From Prevotellaceae bacterium (lineage in GTDB: Bacteria; Bacteroidota; Bacteroidia; Bacteroidales; UBA932): a DNA stretch of 10,737 bases. Below, one piece after another: positions 1 through 6,352 of this stretch. The first letter of the stretch is position 1. Each line of letters opens with the position of its first letter. The position numbers and the translations under genes are program-made. The DNA is taken from NCBI GenBank assembly GCA_031273485.1, contig JAISRS010000292.1, positions 1 through 10,737 of the forward strand, read 5' to 3'. A model generated the notes under the pieces. The model saw only the letters and a program-made list of their open reading frames with translations, made no database searches and was not told the origin of the DNA.

Positions 1-15
1 TTTGTGCGAAGGCTC

Positions 16-47
16 CCCCTAACAGGGTTTAAAATCCCTGTTAGGGG
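16..47. repeat. Palindromic repeat, family A copy 1
   Basis: A perfect 12-bp inverted repeat (CCCCTAACAGGG, then CCCTGTTAGGGG) surrounds an 8-base AT-rich centre. The same palindrome recurs at 102-131, and a variant with GACAGG/CCTGTC at 9971-10000. This copy and the one at 9971 are both followed by GGTTGA and then by CTTCCGG near a GCC, so a longer repeat unit is shared. It has no U-tract, so it is not a typical terminator. Confidence 0.75.
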
Positions 48-101
48 TTGAGAGACGGGCAGTCCTTCCGGCTTGATGCCACCGCAGAGATGTTACATCA
101 A

Positions 102-131
102 CCCTAACAGGGGTTTTAAACCCTGTTAGGG
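102..131. repeat. Palindromic repeat, family A copy 2
   Basis: An 11-bp inverted repeat (CCCTAACAGGG, then CCCTGTTAGGG) has a GTTTTAAA centre. The sequence just left of it (TCAACCCTAACAG) is nearly the reverse complement of the right side of copy 1 (CTGTTAGGGGTTGA). Copies 1 and 2 therefore also form a larger inverted pair around positions 53-97. Confidence 0.7.
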
Positions 132-583
132 GGTCGCCGGCGCGCAAGCGTAGCGCCTGCCAATGACATCTTTGTTGCCGTCATTGCGATGAGCGGAAAG
201 CGCACGGATTACAAATCCGCGCGAGCGGCGCATTGAAAAATTCGTGTAATTGGCTCCGCCGAACTTACGTTTCGCAAAAATCCGCAGGATTTTAATTCGT
301 GATAATTCGTAAAAATCTACAGGATTTTAAATTCGTGCAATTCGTGTAATTCGTGGAAAAAAAAATTCGATGATTCGTGAACCGAACAATTGTTTTTAAT
401 CCATGACCAAATATGACTGCCATTATAAAACAGGTGTTTTTTTGATATTTTCCGGTAGCGTCGCTGTGAATTTTGATATTTTTACAGTGTTTTTTATAAC
501 AATTTCAGAATAAAAAAAATGGAGAATCATCAATAAAATCAGCATTTCATAAATAACAGTTCTATAAATATAGAAAGACATAA
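132..583. other. Gene-free stretch with degenerate repeats
   Basis: I see no credible gene here. It holds a small palindrome at 205-219 (CGGATT, ACA, AATCCG), in a GC-rich piece containing GTCATTGCGATGAGCGGAAAGCG, a style of repeat common in bacterial intergenic DNA. From about 235 to 385 the motif ATTCGTG recurs many times. From about 386 to 583 it is AT-rich with no recognisable structure. A 67-codon minus-strand frame at 423-626 has no family resemblance and overlaps the promoter region, so I do not call it. Confidence 0.6.
276..337. repeat. Two direct repeats containing a small hairpin
   Basis: The units at 276-301 and 311-337 both read as AAAAATC, then a short variable core, then AGGATTTT and ATTCGTG. 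Each unit is itself palindromic: AAAATCC/GGATTTT around a 3-base loop at 277-293, with one mismatch or wobble in the second. They sit in the wider ATTCGTG-rich patch, which looks like decayed dispersed repeat DNA. Confidence 0.6.
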
Positions 584-614
584 TTGTAGCTGTCAATTCT
601 TTTTTATACTTTTG
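584..614 (+). promoter_or_regulatory. Bacteroidota-type promoter for the arginine decarboxylase gene
   Basis: TTG at 584-586 and TACTTTTG at 607-614 match the Bacteroidota primary sigma factor pattern (-33 TTG, -7 TAnnTTTG) with a 20-base spacer. Transcription would begin near 620, giving a leader of about 40 bases before the ATG at 659. Confidence 0.65.
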
Positions 615-658
615 CGCCGATAACATTTTTCGTTAATTTATATGTCTATGGTATTTAG

Positions 659-2050
659 ATGAAAAATAAATATATTGATTTAATTGAGCAGACCTTCGAT
701 TTCCCTCAACCCGAATTTAAGGTTATTGATAATGAGTTATATTTTAACGATGTCCCGCTGATGGATATCATTAAACAGTATAAAACACCTTTAAAAATCA
801 GCTATTTGCCTAAAATTAGTCAAAACATTCAAAAAGCCAAGCGATTGTTCAATGTCGCAATGGCAAAGGTAGATTATCAGGGTGACTATAATTATTGCTA
901 CTGCACCAAAAGTTCTCATTTTGCATTTATTCTGGAAGAAGCGCTTAAAAATGACATCCACTTGGAAACATCCTCCGCATTCGATATCGACCTCATCGAG
1001 GAACTGTATGCTCAGGGACTGATTAACAAGAATAAATGGATTATATGCAACGGATTCAAAAAAAAGCTGTATGTAGATAACATTGCAGGACTGATTAATA
1101 AAGGCTGGGAAAATACAATTCCGATTTTCGACAATATGCCGGAAGTGGACATGTTTGGAGAAGTATTGGAAAAACCCTGCCGAATCGGTATCAGAATAGC
1201 CGCCGAAGAACAGCCTATATTTGAATTTTATACCTCCCGGCTTGGAATCAGATATATAGACATCATTCCGTTTTATGAACAAAAAATAAAAGATAATCCG
1301 CTGTTTGAAATGAAAATGCTTCACTTTTTCATCAACACCGGAATACATGACGATGCTTATTACTGGAACGAACTGTCGAAATGTGTGCAGGTTTACTGTG
1401 ATTTAAGAAAAATATGCCCCACACTCGATTCCCTGAATATCGGAGGAGGATTTCCAATTAAAAATTCCCTGAAATTTACTTACGACTACGAATATATGGC
1501 GGAAGAAATTATTTCACAAATAAAAATGATCTGCACACAGAGAGAAGTTCCCGAACCGCATATATTCACCGAATTCGGCAGTTTCACAGTTGGCGAAAGC
1601 GGCGCCGTTATATATTCGATTCTGGGCGAAAAACAACAAAACGACCGCGAAAGATGGTATATGATAGACAGCTCGTTTATGACAAATCTCCCCGACACCT
1701 GGGCGATAAAACAACGATTTATACAATTGGCAATAAACAACTGGGATAAAGAATATCAAAGAGTTATGCTGGGCGGTCTGACATGCGACAGCGGCGATTA
1801 CTATAACTCCGAAGCCCATGCAAATGCAATTTTCCTTCCGAAACTGCAACCCGATGACCCTCTGTATGTGGGATTTTTCCACACCGGAGCATATCAGGAA
1901 TCAATTGCAGGCTTCGGAGGTATTCAGCATTGTTTGCAACCTTCTCCAAAACACATAATTATCGACAGAGACGAAAACGGAGATTATTTCACACGACTCT
2001 TCTCTAAAGAACAGGGATACAGACCAATGTTGAGAATCTTGGGATATTAA
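659..2050 (+). CDS. Arginine decarboxylase, fold-III PLP enzyme (short Bacteroidota type)
   Basis: This enzyme should decarboxylate arginine to agmatine, the first step of polyamine synthesis by the agmatine route, in the cytoplasm. The 463-residue protein resembles the roughly 465-residue flavobacterial and Bacteroidales enzymes, which are shorter than the SpeA type of about 630 residues. Visible hallmarks of the alanine-racemase/ornithine-decarboxylase fold are the PLP lysine in YCTKSSH (Lys84), HFFINTG (His222), the phosphate-binding glycine loop NIGGGFP (260-266), TEFGSFTVGESG (304-315), the active-site Cys-Asp of LTCDSGDYY (Cys376) and the PLP-contacting tyrosine in HTGAYQ (Tyr412). The start is well fixed, because an in-frame TAG lies directly before the ATG. 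The agmatine-processing genes sometimes found nearby are absent. A related diamine or carboxynorspermidine decarboxylase activity is possible, but overall similarity favours arginine. Confidence 0.88.
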   Translation: MKNKYIDLIEQTFDFPQPEFKVIDNELYFNDVPLMDIIKQYKTPLKISYLPKISQNIQKAKRLFNVAMAKVDYQGDYNYCYCTKSSHFAFILEEALKNDIHLETSSAFDIDLIEELYAQGLINKNKWIICNGFKKKLYVDNIAGLINKGWENTIPIFDNMPEVDMFGEVLEKPCRIGIRIAAEEQPIFEFYTSRLGIRYIDIIPFYEQKIKDNPLFEMKMLHFFINTGIHDDAYYWNELSKCVQVYCDLRKICPTLDSLNIGGGFPIKNSLKFTYDYEYMAEEIISQIKMICTQREVPEPHIFTEFGSFTVGESGAVIYSILGEKQQNDRERWYMIDSSFMTNLPDTWAIKQRFIQLAINNWDKEYQRVMLGGLTCDSGDYYNSEAHANAIFLPKLQPDDPLYVGFFHTGAYQESIAGFGGIQHCLQPSPKHIIIDRDENGDYFTRLFSKEQGYRPMLRILGY

Positions 2051-2067
2051 ACAGTCAATTACATTTG
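2039..2067 (+). promoter_or_regulatory. Candidate promoter for the GH13 gene
   Basis: TTG (2039-2041) and TACATTTG (2060-2067) fit the Bacteroidota -33/-7 pattern with an 18-base spacer, slightly short. The -33 element overlaps the end of the arginine decarboxylase gene. Transcription would start near 2074, leaving a leader of about 60 bases. It suggests the amylase gene need not depend on read-through. Confidence 0.45.
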
Positions 2068-2133
2068 CAAAGAAATATTGATAATTGAAATGTATGTTTT
2101 CACATATCCCCATTTTATTAACAAATAATCGGT

Positions 2134-3873
2134 TTGGCTTTGAAAATAGTTATCTATCAGCTTTTAGTACGCTTGTTTGGAAACAAAAATACAAACAACA
2201 TATTTTACGGTTCAATCCGTGAGAACGGTTGCGGAAAGTTCAACGATATAAACAATGCGGCACTTTGCGAACTGAAACGCATGGGAATCACCCATATATG
2301 GTACACCGGAATTATCGAACATGCAACAACAACCAACTATTCCGCATTCGGCATAAGCGCTGACAATCCGTATGTTGTAAAAGGAAAAGCCGGTTCTCCT
2401 TATGCCATCAAAGATTACTACGATACCGACCCTGACCTCGCATCTCAACCAAACAGTCGCATGTCGGAGTTTGAAGCGCTGATAGAACGAACGCATAAAT
2501 CAGGACTTAAAGCAATAATTGATTTTGTGCCGAATCATGTCGCCCGAACCTACAAATCCGATGTAAAACCCAATGGAACTGAAGATTTAGGCGAATCCGA
2601 CAACACAAATGTCTTTTTTCATAAAGATAACAATTTCTATTATATACCCGGCGAATCGTTTAAAGTTCCCGAAAATTATAACCCCTGCGGCGACAACTAT
2701 TTGCATCCTCCGAAAAACAATAAATTCGACGAATATCCGGCAAAAGCATCCGGAAATAACGTTTTTACGGCTTCGCCAAAAATTGACGACTGGTTCGAAA
2801 CCGTGAAATTGAACTACGGAATTGATTATTCTACCGGAACAACGCATTATCAACCCATCCCCGATACATGGCATAAAATGCTGGACATATTGTTGTTCTG
2901 GGCAAATAAAGGCATCGACGGACTGCGCTGTGACATGTGCGAAATGGTACCCGCAGAATTTTGGCGTTACGCTATTACGGAAGTAAAAAAACAATACCGT
3001 AACATTATTTTCATTGGAGAAGCCTATTCCCCTGAAAATTACAGAAAATACATATTGTCGGGATTCGATTACCTGTACGACAAATCAGGATTATACGACT
3101 TGTTAAGAGCCGCCATTACAGGATATTCGGGATTAGACAAATTGCAGGATTATTTTAATTCGGCGATCAAAGGAATAGAGCAACACATGCTGACCTTTCT
3201 TGAAAATCACGATGAACAGCGTTTTGCATCGCCCCAGTTTGCTGGTTCTCCCGAAAAAGCAATACCTTTAATGACTCTTGTCGCAACCCTTCATCCTGCG
3301 CCTGTTATGATTTATTTCGGACAGGAAATCGGAGTAACCGCCGCCGGAGCAACGGGATTCAGCGGCGACGACGGTAGAACATCAATTTTTGACTATACCT
3401 CTATCCCCGAAATACAACAATGGGCAAACAACGGTAAATTCGACGGCGCTTTATTAAGTCCGAAACAAATCGAACTGCGCAATTTTTATGTAAAATTATT
3501 GAACTTGTGCAACTCGGAAGAAGCCATTAAAAACGGTAAGTTCGGAAATTTGTTCAACAGCAACGCAAATGGTCAATCCCAAGGGTTTAACCAATATATG
3601 AATTATGCTTTCACAAGATATACTCCAACCGATAAATTGATAATATTCATAACCATAGACGCCGACAACAGTCCTAATCTTTATCTGAAAATCCCCGAAG
3701 AATTATTTACTGACATGGGACTTTATAAAAATTTGCACTATGTTGCCAAAGATATTTTATATTCGAACTATAAAACTGTAATTCAGGGCGAAGACCTTAT
3801 TGCAAACGGCTTACATATAGTTGCCGATAAAATGAGCGCTTTAATTCTGAAACTGGAAATATCAAATATCTAA
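2134..3873 (+). CDS. GH13 alpha-amylase-family enzyme, cytoplasmic
   Basis: This is predicted to hydrolyse or rearrange alpha-1,4-glucans such as maltodextrin. All four GH13 conserved regions are present: DFVPNH at 130-135; GLRCDMCEMV with the catalytic nucleophile Asp267 and Arg265; FIGEAY with the acid/base Glu296; and FLENHDEQR at 356-363 with the transition-state His359-Asp360. A C-terminal beta domain follows, from about 480 to the end. No signal peptide is visible, so it should act on internal sugar polymers. No ATG fits: an in-frame TAA lies at 2119-2121, and the first possible starts are TTG at 2134 and TTG at 2140. The second would give MKIVIYQLL, the way family members usually begin, so the true start may be 2140. 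The exact subfamily and product cannot be read from sequence alone. Confidence 0.85.
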   Translation: MALKIVIYQLLVRLFGNKNTNNIFYGSIRENGCGKFNDINNAALCELKRMGITHIWYTGIIEHATTTNYSAFGISADNPYVVKGKAGSPYAIKDYYDTDPDLASQPNSRMSEFEALIERTHKSGLKAIIDFVPNHVARTYKSDVKPNGTEDLGESDNTNVFFHKDNNFYYIPGESFKVPENYNPCGDNYLHPPKNNKFDEYPAKASGNNVFTASPKIDDWFETVKLNYGIDYSTGTTHYQPIPDTWHKMLDILLFWANKGIDGLRCDMCEMVPAEFWRYAITEVKKQYRNIIFIGEAYSPENYRKYILSGFDYLYDKSGLYDLLRAAITGYSGLDKLQDYFNSAIKGIEQHMLTFLENHDEQRFASPQFAGSPEKAIPLMTLVATLHPAPVMIYFGQEIGVTAAGATGFSGDDGRTSIFDYTSIPEIQQWANNGKFDGALLSPKQIELRNFYVKLLNLCNSEEAIKNGKFGNLFNSNANGQSQGFNQYMNYAFTRYTPTDKLIIFITIDADNSPNLYLKIPEELFTDMGLYKNLHYVAKDILYSNYKTVIQGEDLIANGLHIVADKMSALILKLEISNI

Positions 3874-3906
3874 TAGATTATTTTTTTTCGATAAGAATCC
3901 CGAAAA

Positions 3907-3937
3907 ATGTCAAATTCATAAAAAAAATGTATATTTG
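3907..3937 (+). promoter_or_regulatory. Candidate promoter for the Rpn nuclease gene
   Basis: TATATTTG (3930-3937) is a perfect TAnnTTTG box. The -33 position, 20 bases upstream, carries ATG in place of TTG (3907-3909), a partial match. The start site would be near 3944, only about 14 bases before the ATG at 3958. Confidence 0.5.
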
Positions 3938-3957
3938 CGTCATAATTTTTTTATAAC

Positions 3958-4866
3958 ATGAGCAGAACAAAAAAGAAAAATAAACGACATGTTTTTATTA
4001 ATCCGAGAACGGATTTCGGGTTTAAAAAAATATTCGGAAATAAAAGACTGCTGATAGCATTTTTAAATTCAATACTGTCCGAACATATTGTAGAGGTAAC
4101 GTATCTTCCACAGGAACAGTTAGGCTATCGTGCAAAAGACCGTAAAGCCGTATATGATATTTATTGTATAGACGATACGGGAAAACGCTTTATAATAGAA
4201 ATGCAAAATGCCCGTCAACCTAATTTTATAGACCGGACATTGTTTTATGCAAGCTATCCCATACTGCATCAAGCTCCGAAAGGTAAAGTAAAAATAACAA
4301 CCGAATCCGGCGAAGAAAAAGAAATCCCATGGGACTATGAACTTACAAATGTATATTTTGTATGTATTTTGAACTTTGTGCTGTTTGAAGAAGAATCCGC
4401 AAGGGATATTGTTGTAGAATCCATCACATTAGTAAGGCAAACAGCCGGTATAGCCTGTACCGATAAATTTAAGGTTGTAACCGTAGAATTGCCGAAATTC
4501 AAAAAAAGCAAAAAAGAGTTACGTACCTTATTGGACAAGTGGATATATACCTTGCAAAACATTGATAATTTGCAAGAACGTCCCCACGAATTAGACGAAG
4601 AAATTTTCAAAGAATTATTTGAAGATGCAAAATTAGATAAATTAACACAAGAAGAAATGGAAACATATAACAAAAGTATTTTAGAGTATGATGATGTAAT
4701 TCTTGCTCTGAATTATACAGAAAAAAGAGGCATACAGATAGGCGAAGAAAGAGTTCGTAAAGAACATATTTTAAACGCTTATCGTAACAATATCTCTATT
4801 GAAGACATTGCTAAATTTACCGGACTCTCAGTAGAACAGATACGTAATATTATTTTAACAAACTAA
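3958..4866 (+). CDS. Rpn-family recombination-promoting nuclease / PD-(D/E)XK transposase-like protein
   Basis: The 302-residue protein belongs to the Rpn (PD-(D/E)XK nuclease family transposase) group, whose members cut DNA, promote RecA-independent recombination and in E. coli act in phage defence. The N-terminal signature NPRTDFGFKKIFGNK is at 15-29. The nuclease core shows the catalytic aspartate in VYDIYC (Asp67) and the family's E-x-Q variant of the motif in IIEMQNAR (Glu81, Gln83). The rest of the fold runs to about 225. The C-terminal tail (234-302) has a short run of four-residue glycine repeats (RGIQIGEE) followed by a small helix-turn-helix-like segment (IEDIAKFTGLSVEQIRNII), as in other Rpn proteins. 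The frame is intact and residues are conserved, so it is probably active. Two copies of the tail alone follow downstream. Confidence 0.85.
   Translation: MSRTKKKNKRHVFINPRTDFGFKKIFGNKRLLIAFLNSILSEHIVEVTYLPQEQLGYRAKDRKAVYDIYCIDDTGKRFIIEMQNARQPNFIDRTLFYASYPILHQAPKGKVKITTESGEEKEIPWDYELTNVYFVCILNFVLFEEESARDIVVESITLVRQTAGIACTDKFKVVTVELPKFKKSKKELRTLLDKWIYTLQNIDNLQERPHELDEEIFKELFEDAKLDKLTQEEMETYNKSILEYDDVILALNYTEKRGIQIGEERVRKEHILNAYRNNISIEDIAKFTGLSVEQIRNIILTN
4657..4866 (+). CDS. Possible internal small protein from Met234 of the Rpn gene
   Basis: An in-frame ATG at 4657 would yield a 69-residue protein equal to the C-terminal tail of the nuclease. The sequence before it (AACACAAGAAGAA) is the same as that before the start of each downstream tail ORF, so the initiation context has been duplicated with it. 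In E. coli an internal start in rpn genes makes a small C-terminal protein that inhibits the full nuclease. Whether this start is used here is an inference. Confidence 0.35.
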   Translation: METYNKSILEYDDVILALNYTEKRGIQIGEERVRKEHILNAYRNNISIEDIAKFTGLSVEQIRNIILTN

Positions 4867-4893
4867 AACGGTTCTTTTGTTGCCTCATTTAAA

Positions 4894-4955
4894 TTTTTAC
4901 ACAAATACCAAAGGTCACAATGAAGTTTGTGATCTTTGTTGTGTCCTTGTAGAAA
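4894..4955 (+). repeat. Spacer hairpin, copy 1
   Basis: Downstream of the nuclease stop codon, CAAAGGTCACAA (4909-4920) pairs with TTGTGATCTTTG (4927-4938): 12 pairs with one G-U and a 6-base loop. An outer stem pairs 4894-4901 with 4948-4955, with one G-U. No U-tract follows, so a simple terminator is unlikely. The same structure is repeated 374 bases downstream. Confidence 0.55.
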
Positions 4956-4994
4956 ACAAATAATAAACAAAGTAACGTAATAACACAAGAAGAA

Positions 4995-5240
4995 ATGGAA
5001 ACATATAACAAAAGTATTTTAGAGTATGATGATGTAATTCTTGCTCTGGATTATGCGGAAGAAAGAGGCGAAAAAAGAGGCATACAGAAAGGCGAAAAAA
5101 GAGGCGAAAAAAGAGGTCGTGAAAAAGAGCGAATTGATCTTATTTTAAACGCTTATCGTAACAATATCTCTATTGAAGACATCACCAAATTTACCGGACT
5201 CTCAGTAGAACAGATACGTAATATTATTTTAACAAACTAA
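4995..5240 (+). CDS. Orphan Rpn C-terminal tail ORF 1 (81 aa)
   Basis: This ORF lacks any nuclease domain. It starts at the codon that corresponds to Met234 of the upstream nuclease and follows that tail to the same final residues (EQIRNIILTN). Its chief difference is an expanded run of four-residue repeats (RGEK, RGIQ, KGEK, RGEK, RGRE) at about residues 24-43, strongly charged and probably helical. The last 32 residues are the helix-turn-helix-like segment with a single change (Ala to Thr in EDIAKF/EDITKF). The frame is open despite the repeat changes, which fits selection for a protein, although recent duplication could also explain it. Possible roles are an inhibitor of the nuclease that binds through the shared tail, or a sequence donor for the nuclease gene. 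No clear promoter of its own is seen. Confidence 0.6.
   Translation: METYNKSILEYDDVILALDYAEERGEKRGIQKGEKRGEKRGREKERIDLILNAYRNNISIEDITKFTGLSVEQIRNIILTN
5064..5123 (+). repeat. 12-bp minisatellite in tail ORF 1
   Basis: Five 12-base units of the type AGAGGCGAAAAA encode four-residue repeats centred on glycine. The nuclease gene has only about three such units at 4726-4761 (AGAGGCATACAG, ATAGGCGAAGAA, AGAGTTCGTAAA). Because the period is a multiple of three, changes in copy number keep the frame. Confidence 0.75.
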
Positions 5241-5267
5241 AACGGTTCTTTTGTTGCCTCATTTAAA

Positions 5268-5329
5268 TTTTCACACAAATACCAAAGGTCACAATGAAGT
5301 TTGTGATCTTTGTTGTGTCCTTGTGGAAA
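5268..5329 (+). repeat. Spacer hairpin, copy 2
   Basis: This is the second copy of the structured spacer. The inner stem is 5283-5294 with 5301-5312, and the outer stem 5268-5275 with 5322-5329. Over about 100 bases from the stop codon (4864-4963 against 5238-5337) the copies differ at only two positions. T4898 is C5272 here and A4951 is G5325, and these two positions face each other in the outer stem. Confidence 0.55.
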
Positions 5330-5382
5330 ACAAATAATAATAAACAAAAGAACGATATTAACAACGTATAACACAAGAAGAA

Positions 5383-5664
5383 ATGGGAAAATATAGAAAA
5401 TATAACAAAAGTATTTTAGAGTATGAAGATGTATTTCTTGCCGTGGAGTATGCAAAAAAAAGAGGCTTTCAAATAGGTTTTAAAATAGGTTTCCAAAGAG
5501 GCTTTAAAATAGGCATAGAAAAAGCCAAAAAAAGAGTTCGTGAAAAATTTATTTTAAACGCTTATCGTAACAAAAAGTCTATTGAAGACATCGCCAAATT
5601 TATGGGTATCACAGTAAAAGAAGTAGAATATATTGTGAAATTAAACATATCAAAAAATGAATAA
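5383..5664 (+). CDS. Orphan Rpn C-terminal tail ORF 2 (93 aa)
   Basis: This second free-standing tail has no nuclease domain. It keeps the leader AACACAAGAAGAA before its ATG and the YNKSILEYEDV segment, then carries five four-residue repeats (RGFQ, IGFK, IGFQ, RGFK, IGIE; residues 27-46) that are hydrophobic-aromatic rather than acidic-basic as in tail ORF 1. FILNAYRNKKSIEDIAKF is well kept, but the end (MGITVKEVEYIVKLNISKNE) differs and is longer. A small insertion near the start gives MGKYRKYNKS. Its stop codon overlaps the sirtuin ATG by 8 bases, so its translation could feed that of the sirtuin. Its function is unknown; the same options apply as for the first orphan tail. Confidence 0.58.
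   Translation: MGKYRKYNKSILEYEDVFLAVEYAKKRGFQIGFKIGFQRGFKIGIEKAKKRVREKFILNAYRNKKSIEDIAKFMGITVKEVEYIVKLNISKNE
5461..5520 (+). repeat. 12-bp minisatellite in tail ORF 2
   Basis: Five exact-length 12-base units (from AGAGGCTTTCAA to ATAGGCATAGAA) encode xGxx repeats with phenylalanine beside the glycine in four of five units. The unit sequence differs from that in tail ORF 1, so the two arrays have either diverged or expanded independently from the short run in the nuclease gene. Confidence 0.75.
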
Positions 5665-6352
5665 AAAAAAATTAGTTGTTCTCTCGGGCGCCGGCGTAAG
5701 CGCAGAGAGCGGAATAAACACTTTCCGAGATTCCGGAGGTTTATGGGAAGAATATAACATTATGGATGTCGCCAGTATAGAAGGCTGGTATAAAAATCCG
5801 GAGTTAGTACAAAAATTCTATAACGCAAGAAGGGCGGAATTGGAGAAAGTTCAACCAAATGTCGCTCACAAAATACTGGCGGAACTGGAAAAAGATTTCG
5901 ATGTTGAAATTATCACTCAAAACATTGACAATTTGCATGAACGCGCCGGAAGTTCAAACGTACTCCACCTGCATGGAGAATTGACCAAAGCGCGCAGCTC
6001 GTCGGATCCCGAAAAAATATACGAGATAGGATACAGAGCCATAGAACCGGGCGAAAAAGCCGAAGACGGAAGCCTTTTAAGACCTCATGTCGTTTGGTTT
6101 GGAGAACGCGTTCCTTTGATTGACGCAGCAGCTGAAAAAGTGCGACATGCCGATATTTTCGTCATAGTAGGAACCTCCTTGACTGTGACGCCGGCGTCAA
6201 GTCTTGTGCAAATGATGGATCACAATAATCCCGTTTATCTGATCGACCCGCATGATATACTGTATTTCAAAACAGAAACAAACACTATCATTATAAAAGA
6301 AAAAGCATCAACAGGAATGGTATCTTTGCGGAAAATGTTGCTCGGCGAATGA
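5657..6352 (+). CDS. NAD-dependent protein deacylase, zinc-less sirtuin (SIR2/CobB family)
   Basis: This enzyme removes acyl groups from lysines using NAD+, giving nicotinamide and O-acyl-ADP-ribose, in the cytoplasm. NAD-binding motifs are GAGVSAESGI (11-20), TFRD (22-25) and TQNIDNLH (87-94); the catalytic histidine is His106 in LHLHGEL. Later motifs are LRPHVVWFGE (141-150) and GTSLTVTPA (172-180). Tyr55 and Arg58 in FYNARR occupy the Y-x-x-R positions that bind succinyl or malonyl groups in SIRT5 and CobB, so desuccinylase activity is likely. The four zinc-binding cysteines of most sirtuins are absent: the region after the catalytic histidine (107-140) has none. At 231 residues it is complete. 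It overlaps the preceding tail ORF by 8 bases and the ferrochelatase gene by 4 (ATGA). Confidence 0.9.
   Translation: MNKKKLVVLSGAGVSAESGINTFRDSGGLWEEYNIMDVASIEGWYKNPELVQKFYNARRAELEKVQPNVAHKILAELEKDFDVEIITQNIDNLHERAGSSNVLHLHGELTKARSSSDPEKIYEIGYRAIEPGEKAEDGSLLRPHVVWFGERVPLIDAAAEKVRHADIFVIVGTSLTVTPASSLVQMMDHNNPVYLIDPHDILYFKTETNTIIIKEKASTGMVSLRKMLLGE

Larger units (their letters stand above)
4644..5664 (+). repeat. Tandem array of three Rpn tail units
   Basis: The 3' part of the nuclease gene with its downstream spacer is repeated in tandem. Start codons or their equivalents lie at 4657, 4995 and 5383, giving periods of 338 and 388 bases. Each unit begins AACACAAGAAGAAATGG. Units 1 and 2 are nearly identical over the helix-turn-helix part and the stop codon. 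Unit 3 is more divergent, especially at its 3' end, where the spacer is replaced by the sirtuin gene. The graded divergence suggests at least two duplication events. Confidence 0.85.

Noticed and set aside
791..1348. Long minus-strand open frame (185 codons) opposite arginine decarboxylase
   Set aside because: It lies wholly inside a strongly recognised gene and shows no family motif; it mirrors the codon bias of the plus-strand gene.
3873..3910. Terminator after the GH13 gene
   Set aside because: The only pairing (TTTTTCG with CGAAAAA) is short and AT-rich, and the region is better explained as the promoter area of the nuclease gene.
4909..4938. Intrinsic terminator after the nuclease gene
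   Set aside because: The hairpin is good, but the following bases (TTGTGTCCTTG) do not form a U-tract.
4867..5382. Type III toxin-antitoxin RNA repeats in the spacers
   Set aside because: There are only two long spacer copies, interrupted by ORFs, and no ToxN-like gene; the Rpn tail relation explains the layout better.
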